Positions 57,296 to 64,000 of a stretch of 64,000 nt of DNA are shown one piece after another. This DNA is from an uncultured Psychroserpens sp. (GTDB lineage: Bacteria > Bacteroidota > Bacteroidia > Flavobacteriales > Flavobacteriaceae). Numbering within the stretch: position 1 is the stretch's first letter; each line of letters starts with the position of its first letter. Below the pieces are notes generated by a model, which ran no database searches, was not told the DNA's origin, and was given only the letters and a program-made list of their open reading frames with translations. The stretch covers positions 248,001-312,000 of the forward strand of contig CANLEE010000003.1 in assembly GCA_947489585.1 (NCBI GenBank), read 5' to 3'. A program made the translations under genes and the position numbers.

Positions 57296-57311
57296 CATAT
57301 TTTGAAATATG
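57296..57311 (+). promoter_or_regulatory. Small hairpin covering the atpG start codon
   Basis: CATATTT, TG, AAATATG form an AT-rich inverted repeat. The last three bases are the atpG ATG (57309-57311), so the start codon would be paired in the folded message. Stability is modest. Confidence 0.35.
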
Positions 57312-58169
57312 GCTAATCTTAAAGAAATACGTAACAGAATATCTTCGGTATCTTCAACGATGCAAATTACTAGTGCCATGAAAATGGTGTCTGCAGCAAA
57401 ATTGAAGAAGGCCCAAGATGCTATTACTGCAATGCGTCCATATTCAGATAAGTTGACAGAACTTTTACAAAGTTTGAGTTCAACTTTAGATGGCGATTCT
57501 GGAAGTAAATTTGCAACGCAACGTGAGGTTAAAAAAGTATTATTAGTAGCAATTACCTCTAATAGAGGGCTTGCAGGTGCTTTTAACTCTAATATCATTA
57601 AAGAGGTTACAAATCTTACAAATGAAAAGTATGCTGATCAAGACGTGTCATATTTAGCTATTGGTAAAAAAGCGAATGACGCATTTAAAAAGACAGATAA
57701 GGTTATTGCTAATCAAAGTGAAATCTTTGACGATTTAACTTTTGATAATGTTGCAGAAATTGCGCAAATGCTAATGGATAAGTTTGTTGATGGAGATTTT
57801 GATAAAATTGAAATCGTTTACAATAAATTCAAAAATGCAGCGACGCAAATCATTATGAATGAACAATTTTTGCCAATTGTTCCAATGGAAGGTGCGGCTA
57901 ATACTAATACAGATTATATTTTTGAACCTTCTAAGGAGAAAATTGTTGAACAACTTATCCCCAAATCATTAAAGACACAATTGTATAAGTCTATTAGAGA
58001 TAGCTTTGCTTCAGAACATGGTGCTCGTATGACTGCAATGCACAAAGCAACAGACAATGCAACTGAATTAAGAGATCAATTAAAATTAACCTACAACAAA
58101 GCACGTCAAGCTGCTATTACTAACGAAATCCTTGAGATTGTTGGTGGTGCTGAGGCTTTGAATAATTAA
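57309..58169 (+). CDS. atpG: ATP synthase F1 subunit gamma
   Basis: Central rotor subunit of 286 residues. It opens NLKEIRNRISSV..T.QIT.AMKMVSAAKL, the typical N-terminal helix, and closes with the long helix ending EILEIVGGAEAL. It is the last gene of this atp cluster, followed by a strong terminator. The beta and epsilon genes are absent here. Confidence 0.97.
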   Translation: MANLKEIRNRISSVSSTMQITSAMKMVSAAKLKKAQDAITAMRPYSDKLTELLQSLSSTLDGDSGSKFATQREVKKVLLVAITSNRGLAGAFNSNIIKEVTNLTNEKYADQDVSYLAIGKKANDAFKKTDKVIANQSEIFDDLTFDNVAEIAQMLMDKFVDGDFDKIEIVYNKFKNAATQIIMNEQFLPIVPMEGAANTNTDYIFEPSKEKIVEQLIPKSLKTQLYKSIRDSFASEHGARMTAMHKATDNATELRDQLKLTYNKARQAAITNEILEIVGGAEALNN

Positions 58170-58207
58170 GATTGCAAACTGAATTAATTCAGTATTCTAA
58201 ATAGTGT

Positions 58208-58239
58208 AAAAAAACCAACTTTAACGAGTTGGTTTTTTT
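58208..58239 (+). terminator. Terminator of the atp operon
   Basis: Arms 58208-58220 and 58227-58239 are perfect complements (core CCAACT/AGTTGG, with seven A and seven T on the outside) with a six-base loop TTAACG. It lies about 40 bases after atpG. The A/T flanks would allow function in both directions. Confidence 0.92.
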
Positions 58240-58308
58240 GCATAAAATTTTTCTGTAACATTTTCATGATTTAGTATCTAAAGAGAAAAATCAGTTAAAA
58301 CTTAAATC

Positions 58309-59148
58309 ATGAAAACACTTAATCACATTTTATTATTTGCTATTTGCGTATTTAGCATTACAGTAGAAGCTCAACAAATACCCTTTGATGTAAAGGTTGA
58401 AGGAAAAGGGGAGCCAATACTATTATTCCCAGGTTTTACATGCACTGGAGAGGTTTGGAAAGATGTCGTCGCTGAACTTTCTAAAACGAATGAATGTCAT
58501 ATTTTTACATTTGCTGGTTTTGGAGACGTACCTCCAATACAAACGCCATGGCTTTCTAAAATTAAAGCAGGAATCACTACTTATATTTCTAAAAACAAAT
58601 TAGAAAAAGCTACAGTGATTGGACACAGTTTAGGTGGAACACTTGGCTTGTGGTTAGCTACAGATGAGAATACTAAATACAATAAAATTATTGTTATTGA
58701 TGCTTTGCCTTCTCCAGGCGCTTTAATGATTCCAAATTTTAACAGTGATACAATTGTATACGACAATCCTTATAATCAAAGGTTATTAGACATGGATGCG
58801 AATAACTTTAGAGTAATGGCAGAACAAATGGCCAGTAATATGTCTTTAAATAAAGATAAGCACGCTATTATTAAAGACTGGATTTTAAAAGCAGATCGTA
58901 AAACTTATGTTTATGGCTTTACAGATTTACTCAAATTAGATTTAAGATCATCTATAGCTAAGATTACTGTACCAGTGACTATTTTGGCAGCGACCAAGCC
59001 TTATGGAGATGACATGGTAAAAAAAACATATACTGATCAGTATAAGAGCTTAAAGAGCTATTCAATTAGGTATGCTAAAGAGTCTGCTCATTTCATTATG
59101 TTTGATCAACCAAAATGGCTATTAAACGCAATTGTAGATGAATTATAA
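58309..59148 (+). CDS. Secreted alpha/beta hydrolase
   Basis: Exported hydrolase of 279 residues: signal peptide about 1-21 ending VEAQQ, then an alpha/beta-hydrolase fold with an oxyanion-hole region LLFPGFTCTG (38-47), nucleophile S107 in GHSLGG (105-110) and a likely catalytic histidine H261. The substrate is unknown; esterase or lactonase activity is possible. A sigma factor gene starts six bases after its stop, so expression may be part of a sigma-controlled unit. Confidence 0.85.
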   Translation: MKTLNHILLFAICVFSITVEAQQIPFDVKVEGKGEPILLFPGFTCTGEVWKDVVAELSKTNECHIFTFAGFGDVPPIQTPWLSKIKAGITTYISKNKLEKATVIGHSLGGTLGLWLATDENTKYNKIIVIDALPSPGALMIPNFNSDTIVYDNPYNQRLLDMDANNFRVMAEQMASNMSLNKDKHAIIKDWILKADRKTYVYGFTDLLKLDLRSSIAKITVPVTILAATKPYGDDMVKKTYTDQYKSLKSYSIRYAKESAHFIMFDQPKWLLNAIVDEL

Positions 59149-59154
59149 AAGTTA

Positions 59155-59643
59155 ATGAAATTGTTAGAAAACCAATTTAAAAGTATTTACGAAGCTAATT
59201 ACCCGAAAGTAATTCGTTTATGTTTAGGTTATACTAATGGTGATTCGGTGCTATCTAAAGATTTGACACAGGAAATTTTCATTAAAGTGTGGCAAAATTT
59301 GGATTCATTCAGAAATCAATCTAGCATTTCAACTTGGATTTATAGAATTGCGGTTAATACTTGTCTTATAGAACTTAGAAATAAAAAACCTATTAGACTA
59401 TCAAATCATCTTAATCATTTAGAAGAATCTAATGAGAGTTCTAAAGAAGATAAAGAAGTTAAGCTAAAACAACTATATAAATGTATAAGTAATTTAAAAC
59501 CTGAAAACAAAAGTATTATACTATTAGAATTAGAAGGTTTGCCGCAAAAAGGAATAGCAGAAATTATGGGTTTGAGTCATGAAGCTATTAGAGTAAGAAT
59601 CCATAGAATTAAAAATGAATTAACTAAATGCGTTAAAAAATGA
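59155..59643 (+). CDS. ECF RNA polymerase sigma factor
   Basis: Sigma-70 family protein of 162 residues. Region 2 includes DLTQEIFIKVWQNLDSFRN and STWIYRIAVNTCLIELR (about 36-75), and region 4 includes LPQKGIAEIMGLSHEAIRVRIHRIKNEL (about 130-157). It overlaps the following membrane protein gene by four bases (ATGA), as sigma/anti-sigma pairs often do. Confidence 0.93.
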   Translation: MKLLENQFKSIYEANYPKVIRLCLGYTNGDSVLSKDLTQEIFIKVWQNLDSFRNQSSISTWIYRIAVNTCLIELRNKKPIRLSNHLNHLEESNESSKEDKEVKLKQLYKCISNLKPENKSIILLELEGLPQKGIAEIMGLSHEAIRVRIHRIKNELTKCVKK

Positions 59644-60194
59644 CAACATTCGAAGATTTTAAATCCCAATGGAAAAATCAACCTGAACATAATACACCCA
59701 ATGATGGTTCAGAATTGATTGTTAAAAAAATGAGTGCTCTTAAAAGAAAACAAGTTATAATGAACATCATTTTATTAATTACAGTAATAATTTTGTCAGG
59801 CTTTTTCTTTTATATAAAAGCCTATAAAAATGGACTCGTGTCTTTTGCATTATTATTAATGATGGGATCTTTATTGATACGAGTACTTGTGGAATATTTT
59901 AGCATAAAAAAAATTAAACGAATTGATGTAACAAAAGATGCGATTACATTTAATAAAGATATGATTGCCTATTATAAAAAGAGACTGAGAACACACTACA
60001 TTACAACCCCAATGATGATTGTATTATACGTGATTGGATTTATAATTTTGATGCCTTTTTTTAAGGAAAACTTATCAAGCGGATTTTACACATATATATC
60101 AGTTTCTGCAATAATTATACTTATAACAATGGTGTTTTTCATTAGAAAACAAATCATAAAAGAGCTTTCAATATTGAAAGAAATAAATAATTAA
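59640..60194 (+). CDS. Membrane protein, probable anti-sigma partner
   Basis: A protein of 184 residues with a soluble N-terminus (about 1-36, beginning FEDFKSQWKNQ) and four membrane segments (about 39-58, 65-82, 120-140, 150-170). The N-terminal region and four-base overlap with an ECF sigma gene suggest it binds that sigma factor at the membrane. No family is firmly recognised. The stimulus is unknown. Confidence 0.7.
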   Translation: MTTFEDFKSQWKNQPEHNTPNDGSELIVKKMSALKRKQVIMNIILLITVIILSGFFFYIKAYKNGLVSFALLLMMGSLLIRVLVEYFSIKKIKRIDVTKDAITFNKDMIAYYKKRLRTHYITTPMMIVLYVIGFIILMPFFKENLSSGFYTYISVSAIIILITMVFFIRKQIIKELSILKEINN

Positions 60195-60325
60195 AAATAA
60201 TTATAAGCTACTAAAATGCCTTACCGATTAGTGTGACTATTTTATAGAATTAAGTATAAAAATGTTAGATATTAGATGATTTTTACAATGATTACTAAAA
60301 CAATAATACATATTGAGGCGTTACG

Positions 60326-60359
60326 TTTAATCGATAAAATATACTTTTAATCGATTAAA
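60326..60359. promoter_or_regulatory. Palindromic operator-like site with a spaced half-copy
   Basis: TTTAATCGAT (60326-60335) recurs at 60346-60355, exactly 20 bases later, where it is the start of the 14-base perfect palindrome TTTAATCGATTAAA (60346-60359). The 20-base spacing is about two helical turns. It lies in the 214-base gap before the small envelope protein gene at 60409, whose rest holds no other clear feature. Confidence 0.5.
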
Positions 60360-60408
60360 TTAATTTTTTTATTTATATTGTTCACCCAAATCTTAACCTA
60401 CAATAGAC

Positions 60409-60942
60409 ATGAAATTATTAAAGAAGGTGACTTTTGCCATTACTTTTGCAGCAATTATATCTGCTAATTTTCAATGCGCAAGCCCAAAAGTGGTCACCAC
60501 ACAGTTTGAAAAACAAACACCTTTTAACCTTAAACCTGTTTCTTTTCAAGAATGGTATGCAGGTATTAAAGTTGGAACAACAGGACTAAATGTATTTCTT
60601 CCTGTGACCAACGTAAATCAAAATGTAACAATAGACCGTATCTACTTTAGAAACCTAATAGGTAAACTAGAAAAGAAAGAGGGAAAGTATGTTGCTGTTC
60701 TTCAGAATACATCAAAAGGCTATACGTTTAAAAAGTCTGAACGTCCAGATGATTATCCATTTGATCTTTTAGATTATGAATGTGTTATTAGTTACATTGA
60801 AAATGGAGTTACAAAGTATTATAAAATCACCCAATTAAATGAAGTCGCTGGGACATATTATGAAAATGGACCACCTTCTTTATATTTGAAAGCAACTACG
60901 TCAGGAATGGCTACTCTTGATGATGACGAGGATGATAATTAA
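60409..60942 (+). CDS. Small envelope protein, copy 1 of a related pair
   Basis: A protein of 177 residues with an N-terminal hydrophobic segment ending NFQC (C23). This is a lipobox-like site but with glutamine before the cysteine, so lipid attachment is uncertain. The mature part shares a series of short motifs with the next protein: W.AG, GLN.F.P, YFR, PF.L and ECV.SY followed by YYKI. The acidic tail is DDDEDDN. No family is recognised. It lies behind the palindromic site at 60326-60359 and is closed off by a terminator. Confidence 0.75.
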   Translation: MKLLKKVTFAITFAAIISANFQCASPKVVTTQFEKQTPFNLKPVSFQEWYAGIKVGTTGLNVFLPVTNVNQNVTIDRIYFRNLIGKLEKKEGKYVAVLQNTSKGYTFKKSERPDDYPFDLLDYECVISYIENGVTKYYKITQLNEVAGTYYENGPPSLYLKATTSGMATLDDDEDDN

Positions 60943-60965
60943 TAAGCATGCATTATAAATGTTTC

Positions 60966-60996
60966 AAAGTCTTGTTTTTATAGCAAGACTTTTTTT
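60966..60996 (+). terminator. Terminator between the two related envelope protein genes
   Basis: AAAGTCTTG (60966-60974) and CAAGACTTT (60984-60992) form a nine-pair stem with a nine-base loop, and the T-run extends through 60996. Confidence 0.85.
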
Positions 60997-61044
60997 ATGG
61001 CATCAATTTTGAAATTGTATATTTATAACACACAAGATATAACA

Positions 61045-61554
61045 ATGAAAGTAATTAAACAGATATCGTCTTTAATCTCAATGCTAATACTTATGGCAAG
61101 TTTTTCACAGTGCTCAACGGCTCAAAAACTCCAAAAAAAAGCACCTATTCAGTTTGGTGAAGTCTATTGTCAAAACTGGATAGCTGGTGTTCAAGGAGGT
61201 GGCTCTGGTTTGAATCTATTTATTCCTACTATGGACGTATCAATTGTTTTGGATAGTGTGTATTTTAGAGGTAAAGTAACAAAGTTGGAGATAAACCCTA
61301 ATAATAAGCAATTATATATTGGTCGTTTTAAAAGCGAAATCAACCAACCTAAAGACATTATTTTAAGTAGTGATCCAAAAGAGGAATACACTAACAAGAT
61401 GCCAATAAAAGAGGCAAAAATGCCTTTTGAATTAAACGATAATGAATGTGTTGTGAGCTATCAAAAAGGAGAAAAAACCCTGTATTATAAAATTCCCAAT
61501 GTGATACAAAAAGAGCCTCTTAATTACCCAAGTTCACGACCAAATAAGCAATAA
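61045..61554 (+). CDS. Small envelope protein, copy 2 of the related pair
   Basis: A protein of 169 residues, starting at ATG 61045 rather than 61045's upstream in-frame ATG at 60997, which lies on the terminator. The signal-like segment ends FSQC (C23), again with glutamine before the cysteine as in copy 1. Shared motifs with copy 1 are NWIAG, GSGLNLFIP, DSVYFRG, PFEL and ECVVSY followed by YYKI. The function is unknown. It is separated from copy 1 by a terminator, so the two may be controlled independently. Confidence 0.75.
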   Translation: MKVIKQISSLISMLILMASFSQCSTAQKLQKKAPIQFGEVYCQNWIAGVQGGGSGLNLFIPTMDVSIVLDSVYFRGKVTKLEINPNNKQLYIGRFKSEINQPKDIILSSDPKEEYTNKMPIKEAKMPFELNDNECVVSYQKGEKTLYYKIPNVIQKEPLNYPSSRPNKQ

Positions 61555-61556
61555 CT

Positions 61557-61564
61557 TATCTTTG
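61557..61564 (+). promoter_or_regulatory. Candidate -7 element for the second flippase gene
   Basis: TATCTTTG matches TAnnTTTG, 47 bases before the TTG start at 61612. No good TTG is present at -33. A seven-pair hairpin TGCTAAA/TTTAGCA (61574-61595) lies between it and the start codon, in the predicted leader. Confidence 0.38.
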
Positions 61565-61611
61565 GATGACGTTTGCTAAAAACGTACATTTAGCAGACCA
61601 AATTAAAATCC

Positions 61612-63084
61612 TTGAGTACACTTAAATCTCTTTTTAAACAAACATTTATTTATGGCTTAGCTACGGTTCTACCTAGAATGTTGAGTTTTTTATTAGTGCC
61701 ATTATATACTACAAAAGGTGTTTTATCCTCTGTTGCAGAATATGGCAAAGTCTCAGTAATCTTCTCTTATTTTGTATTGTTTAATGTAATTTTAGCCTAC
61801 GGAATGGAAACAGCATTCTTTAGGTTTTTTAATAAGGAAGATGATAAAGACAAAGTTATTGGTACATCTACAATCTCATTAATCGTATCTTCTTTAGGGT
61901 TTTTTGTCCTCGCCTTAATTTTTCAGAATCAAATAGCGTCCCTAATACAAATTGATGTAAAATATATCAATCTGGTCATTTGGATTTTACTCCTCGACGC
62001 CTTAGTTATTATTCCATTTGCTTGGCTAAGAGCTACAGAGAAACCCATGCGCTATGCCATTATCAAAATTTTAAATGTTGCAATTAACTTAGGACTTAAC
62101 CTGTTTTTCTTATTAGCTTTAAAAGATTTAGCAACAGGTCAAAGCCTATTTGACTCTATTTACCAACCTAATTTTGAAATTAGTTACATCTTTATCGCTA
62201 ACTTGATTGCAAGCGCAATAACCTTATTATTGGTAGTATCTTTTTATGCTAAAATTAAGTACACGTTTGATAAAAGTTTATGGAAAACCATGTTTCGTTA
62301 TGCATTTCCAGTGCTTATTGCTGGCGTTGCATTTTCTATAAATGAGACATTCGATAGAATCTTATTAGATCGATTACTTCCGCCAGATATTGCCGAAACA
62401 GAAATTGGAATGTACTCAGCGTGTTATAAGATTGCGCTCTTTATGACCTTGTTTGCAACAGCATATAGACTAGGTATTGAACCTTTCTTTTTTAGCCATG
62501 CTAAAAGTGATAATCCTCAAAAAAACTATGCTAAAATCTTAGAATTTTTTGTGGCATTGGGTTCTATTATTTTATTAGGTGTGGTTGTATTTGCTGATGT
62601 TTTAAAACCTTATATTGTTAGAAGTGAAGCATATTGGGAGGCCATGTGGGTTGTACCAATAATTCTCTTGGCTAACTTTTGTTTAGGGATTTATCACAAC
62701 CTTTCAGTGTGGTATAAGATTACAGATAGGACAAAATTTGGCGCTTATATTTCTATAGTAGGTGCTATTATTACATTAGTGATTAACATTGTTTTTATCA
62801 AAGCATACAGCTATAAAGCTTCAGCTATTGCAACGCTTGTGGCCTATAGTATCATGATGTTGTTGTCATATTACTTCGGAAGGAAATATTACCCTATTCC
62901 ATATAATTTAAAGAAAATAGGGTTGTATCTTATACTTTCTATTGGGATGTCTGTTCTGTCATTCTACTATTTTAGAGACGATTATATGATAGGAATTTCA
63001 ATGTTAATTGTATTTTTGGGTATTGTGTTTTTTTCAGAAAAAAACGAACTTAAACAACTATTAAAAAGACCAAATGCAAATTAA
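61612..63084 (+). CDS. Polysaccharide flippase (Wzx/MOP superfamily)
   Basis: Integral membrane protein of 490 residues with about fourteen hydrophobic segments. The N-terminal pattern [26 protein letters not shown] is typical of flavobacterial lipopolysaccharide flippases. Start is TTG 61612, since no ATG lies before the first helix. It is distinct from the flippase at 23377 and lies outside the sulfation locus. Its end overlaps dut by 11 bases. Confidence 0.9.
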   Translation: MSTLKSLFKQTFIYGLATVLPRMLSFLLVPLYTTKGVLSSVAEYGKVSVIFSYFVLFNVILAYGMETAFFRFFNKEDDKDKVIGTSTISLIVSSLGFFVLALIFQNQIASLIQIDVKYINLVIWILLLDALVIIPFAWLRATEKPMRYAIIKILNVAINLGLNLFFLLALKDLATGQSLFDSIYQPNFEISYIFIANLIASAITLLLVVSFYAKIKYTFDKSLWKTMFRYAFPVLIAGVAFSINETFDRILLDRLLPPDIAETEIGMYSACYKIALFMTLFATAYRLGIEPFFFSHAKSDNPQKNYAKILEFFVALGSIILLGVVVFADVLKPYIVRSEAYWEAMWVVPIILLANFCLGIYHNLSVWYKITDRTKFGAYISIVGAIITLVINIVFIKAYSYKASAIATLVAYSIMMLLSYYFGRKYYPIPYNLKKIGLYLILSIGMSVLSFYYFRDDYMIGISMLIVFLGIVFFSEKNELKQLLKRPNAN

Positions 63085-63508
63085 AATAATAAATAAATCA
63101 AGACACGATTTACCACACTACGAAACCATCGCTTCTGCAGGAATGGACTTACGCGCGAGTTTAACCGAATCTAGAATATTAAAACCTCTAGAACGTACTA
63201 TAGTTGGAACAGGCTTGTTCATAGAATTGCCGGTTGGTATTGAGGCACAAGTAAGACCGAGAAGTGGATTAGCAGCTAAAAAGGGAGTTACAGTACTAAA
63301 TGCTCCTGGAACCATAGATGCAGACTACAGAGGTGAAATAGGTGTGATTTTAGTGAATCTATCAAATGAGGAGTTTACTATAAATAATGGTGAGCGTATT
63401 GCACAATTAGTGATTGCAAAACACGAGCGTGCTGAATGGACTGAAGTAGACGAGCTTTCTGAAACAGATCGTGGAAAAGGTGGTTTTGGTAGCACAGGAG
63501 TAAAATAA
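63074..63508 (+). CDS. dut: dUTP diphosphatase
   Basis: Trimeric dUTPase of 144 residues that hydrolyses dUTP to dUMP. All five family motifs are visible: [35 protein letters not shown] and the C-terminal [10 protein letters not shown]. It overlaps the flippase end by 11 bases. Confidence 0.97.
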   Translation: MQIKIINKSRHDLPHYETIASAGMDLRASLTESRILKPLERTIVGTGLFIELPVGIEAQVRPRSGLAAKKGVTVLNAPGTIDADYRGEIGVILVNLSNEEFTINNGERIAQLVIAKHERAEWTEVDELSETDRGKGGFGSTGVK

Positions 63509-63510
63509 AA

Positions 63511-64000
63511 ATGATAATTATGAAACAGTGTTTATTATTTGTTCTTGTCTTAGCTTACTCTATTTCAATATCTGCTCAGGATGATCAAACCTCAAAAAAA
63601 GTTAAAGCAGTATCTAAAGAAGCATGTGTTTGTATTGGCGAAATTGATTTAGATTTAAATAAGAAAGAGAAAAGCGAGAAAATAAAGTCATGTATTACTA
63701 CAGCTAATTTGATGTATCAAATGAATCAAATGATGACGTCAGGTTTAGAAAAGGTAAATGATACGCTTAATAAAATTGAAGATATCTCTAAAATAGACTC
63801 TTTGACTATTGCTGAAGGCGAGCAAAATATTATCGTAATGGATTCAGATTATGATCTCATTCAAGAATATTTATATGAGAACTGTCCTGAATTAAAAAGC
63901 ACTTACTTTACTGACAATGAAGCGACCGAAAACTCATACTCTGACCGAAAAAAAGCGATGAAGTTTTATGAAAAAGGACAAGTTGCTTTTGCGAATCAAG
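63511..64000 (+). CDS. Secreted protein of unknown function, 5' part only
   Basis: An open frame from ATG 63511 (or the in-frame ATG 63520, just before the signal KQCLLF) runs past the right edge for at least 163 residues. It has a signal peptide ending ISAQ (about residue 22-23), then two cysteines in ACVCIGEIDLD and a charged helical stretch. The last residues (RKKAMKFYEKGQVAFANQ) look like the beginning of a tetratricopeptide repeat. It lies two bases after dut. The full domain set cannot be judged. Confidence 0.7.
   Translation, partial: MIIMKQCLLFVLVLAYSISISAQDDQTSKKVKAVSKEACVCIGEIDLDLNKKEKSEKIKSCITTANLMYQMNQMMTSGLEKVNDTLNKIEDISKIDSLTIAEGEQNIIVMDSDYDLIQEYLYENCPELKSTYFTDNEATENSYSDRKKAMKFYEKGQVAFANQ

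Noticed and set aside
57062..57598. Minus-strand open frame of 178 residues across the end of atpA and start of atpG
   Set aside because: It is antisense to two well-conserved genes, has no recognisable domain, and its composition is that expected from the opposite strand of those genes.
60997..61044. Upstream in-frame ATG for the second small envelope protein
   Set aside because: It directly follows the terminator T-run and would put 16 residues in front of a normal signal segment.

Overview
The window looks like a chromosomal segment of a marine-type member of the Flavobacteriaceae (Bacteroidota). The signs are strongly AT-rich DNA, a FecR/STN-TonB receptor pair, a SprE/PorW-type gliding and type IX secretion lipoprotein, several protein families seen mainly in this group (DUF4837, DUF4254, DUF5687, DUF6341, DUF6427, DUF6909), an ATP synthase operon without atpD/atpC, few purine-rich ribosome binding sites, and promoters fitting the Bacteroidota pattern TTG-N18/19-TAnnTTTG. 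I see no rRNA, tRNA, CRISPR array, insertion sequence or prophage. No gap between genes exceeds about 220 bases.

Layout. 1-3437: tail of an ECF sigma factor, its FecR-type anti-sigma factor and an STN-domain TonB-dependent receptor. 3446-14231: housekeeping genes (holB, a DUF2652 cyclase-like protein, pgk, a LysM lytic transglycosylase, a DUF4837 lipoprotein, tatA, an M23 peptidase, a GH3-type adenylating enzyme, DUF6909). 14241-40709: a large surface-polysaccharide locus. It holds a Wzz-like protein, rfbBACD for dTDP-rhamnose, then cysQ-DUF2061-cysC-cysD-cysN feeding directly into a lipoprotein, a Wzx-like flippase, two sulfotransferases, a Wzy-like protein, a glycosyltransferase, an O-antigen-ligase-like protein and an esterase. 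A minus-strand acyltransferase/radical SAM/glycosyltransferase group follows, then ugd-uxs (UDP-glucuronate and UDP-xylose), a priming sugar-phosphate transferase, and a glycosyltransferase/CapK-like pair.

40816-49291: purD, DUF6341, DUF6427, upp, DUF4254, a family 9 glycosyltransferase, a PaaE-like reductase and a two-gene ABC transporter. 49417-58169: sprE/porW, a bactofilin, atpZ, an AtpI-like protein and atpBEFHAG in one co-directional run. 58309-64000: an alpha/beta hydrolase with an ECF sigma factor and a membrane partner, two related small envelope proteins behind a palindromic site, a second flippase, dut, and the start of a secreted protein that runs off the window.

How it works together. 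The central locus appears to build a sulfated, rhamnose- and possibly xylose- or glucuronate-containing surface polysaccharide. CysD/CysN and CysC make PAPS, the two sulfotransferases would use it, and CysQ would clear the PAP by-product. The absence of cysH or cysI here argues that these cys genes serve sulfation rather than cysteine synthesis. No Wza/Wzc export genes lie in the window, so export must be encoded elsewhere.
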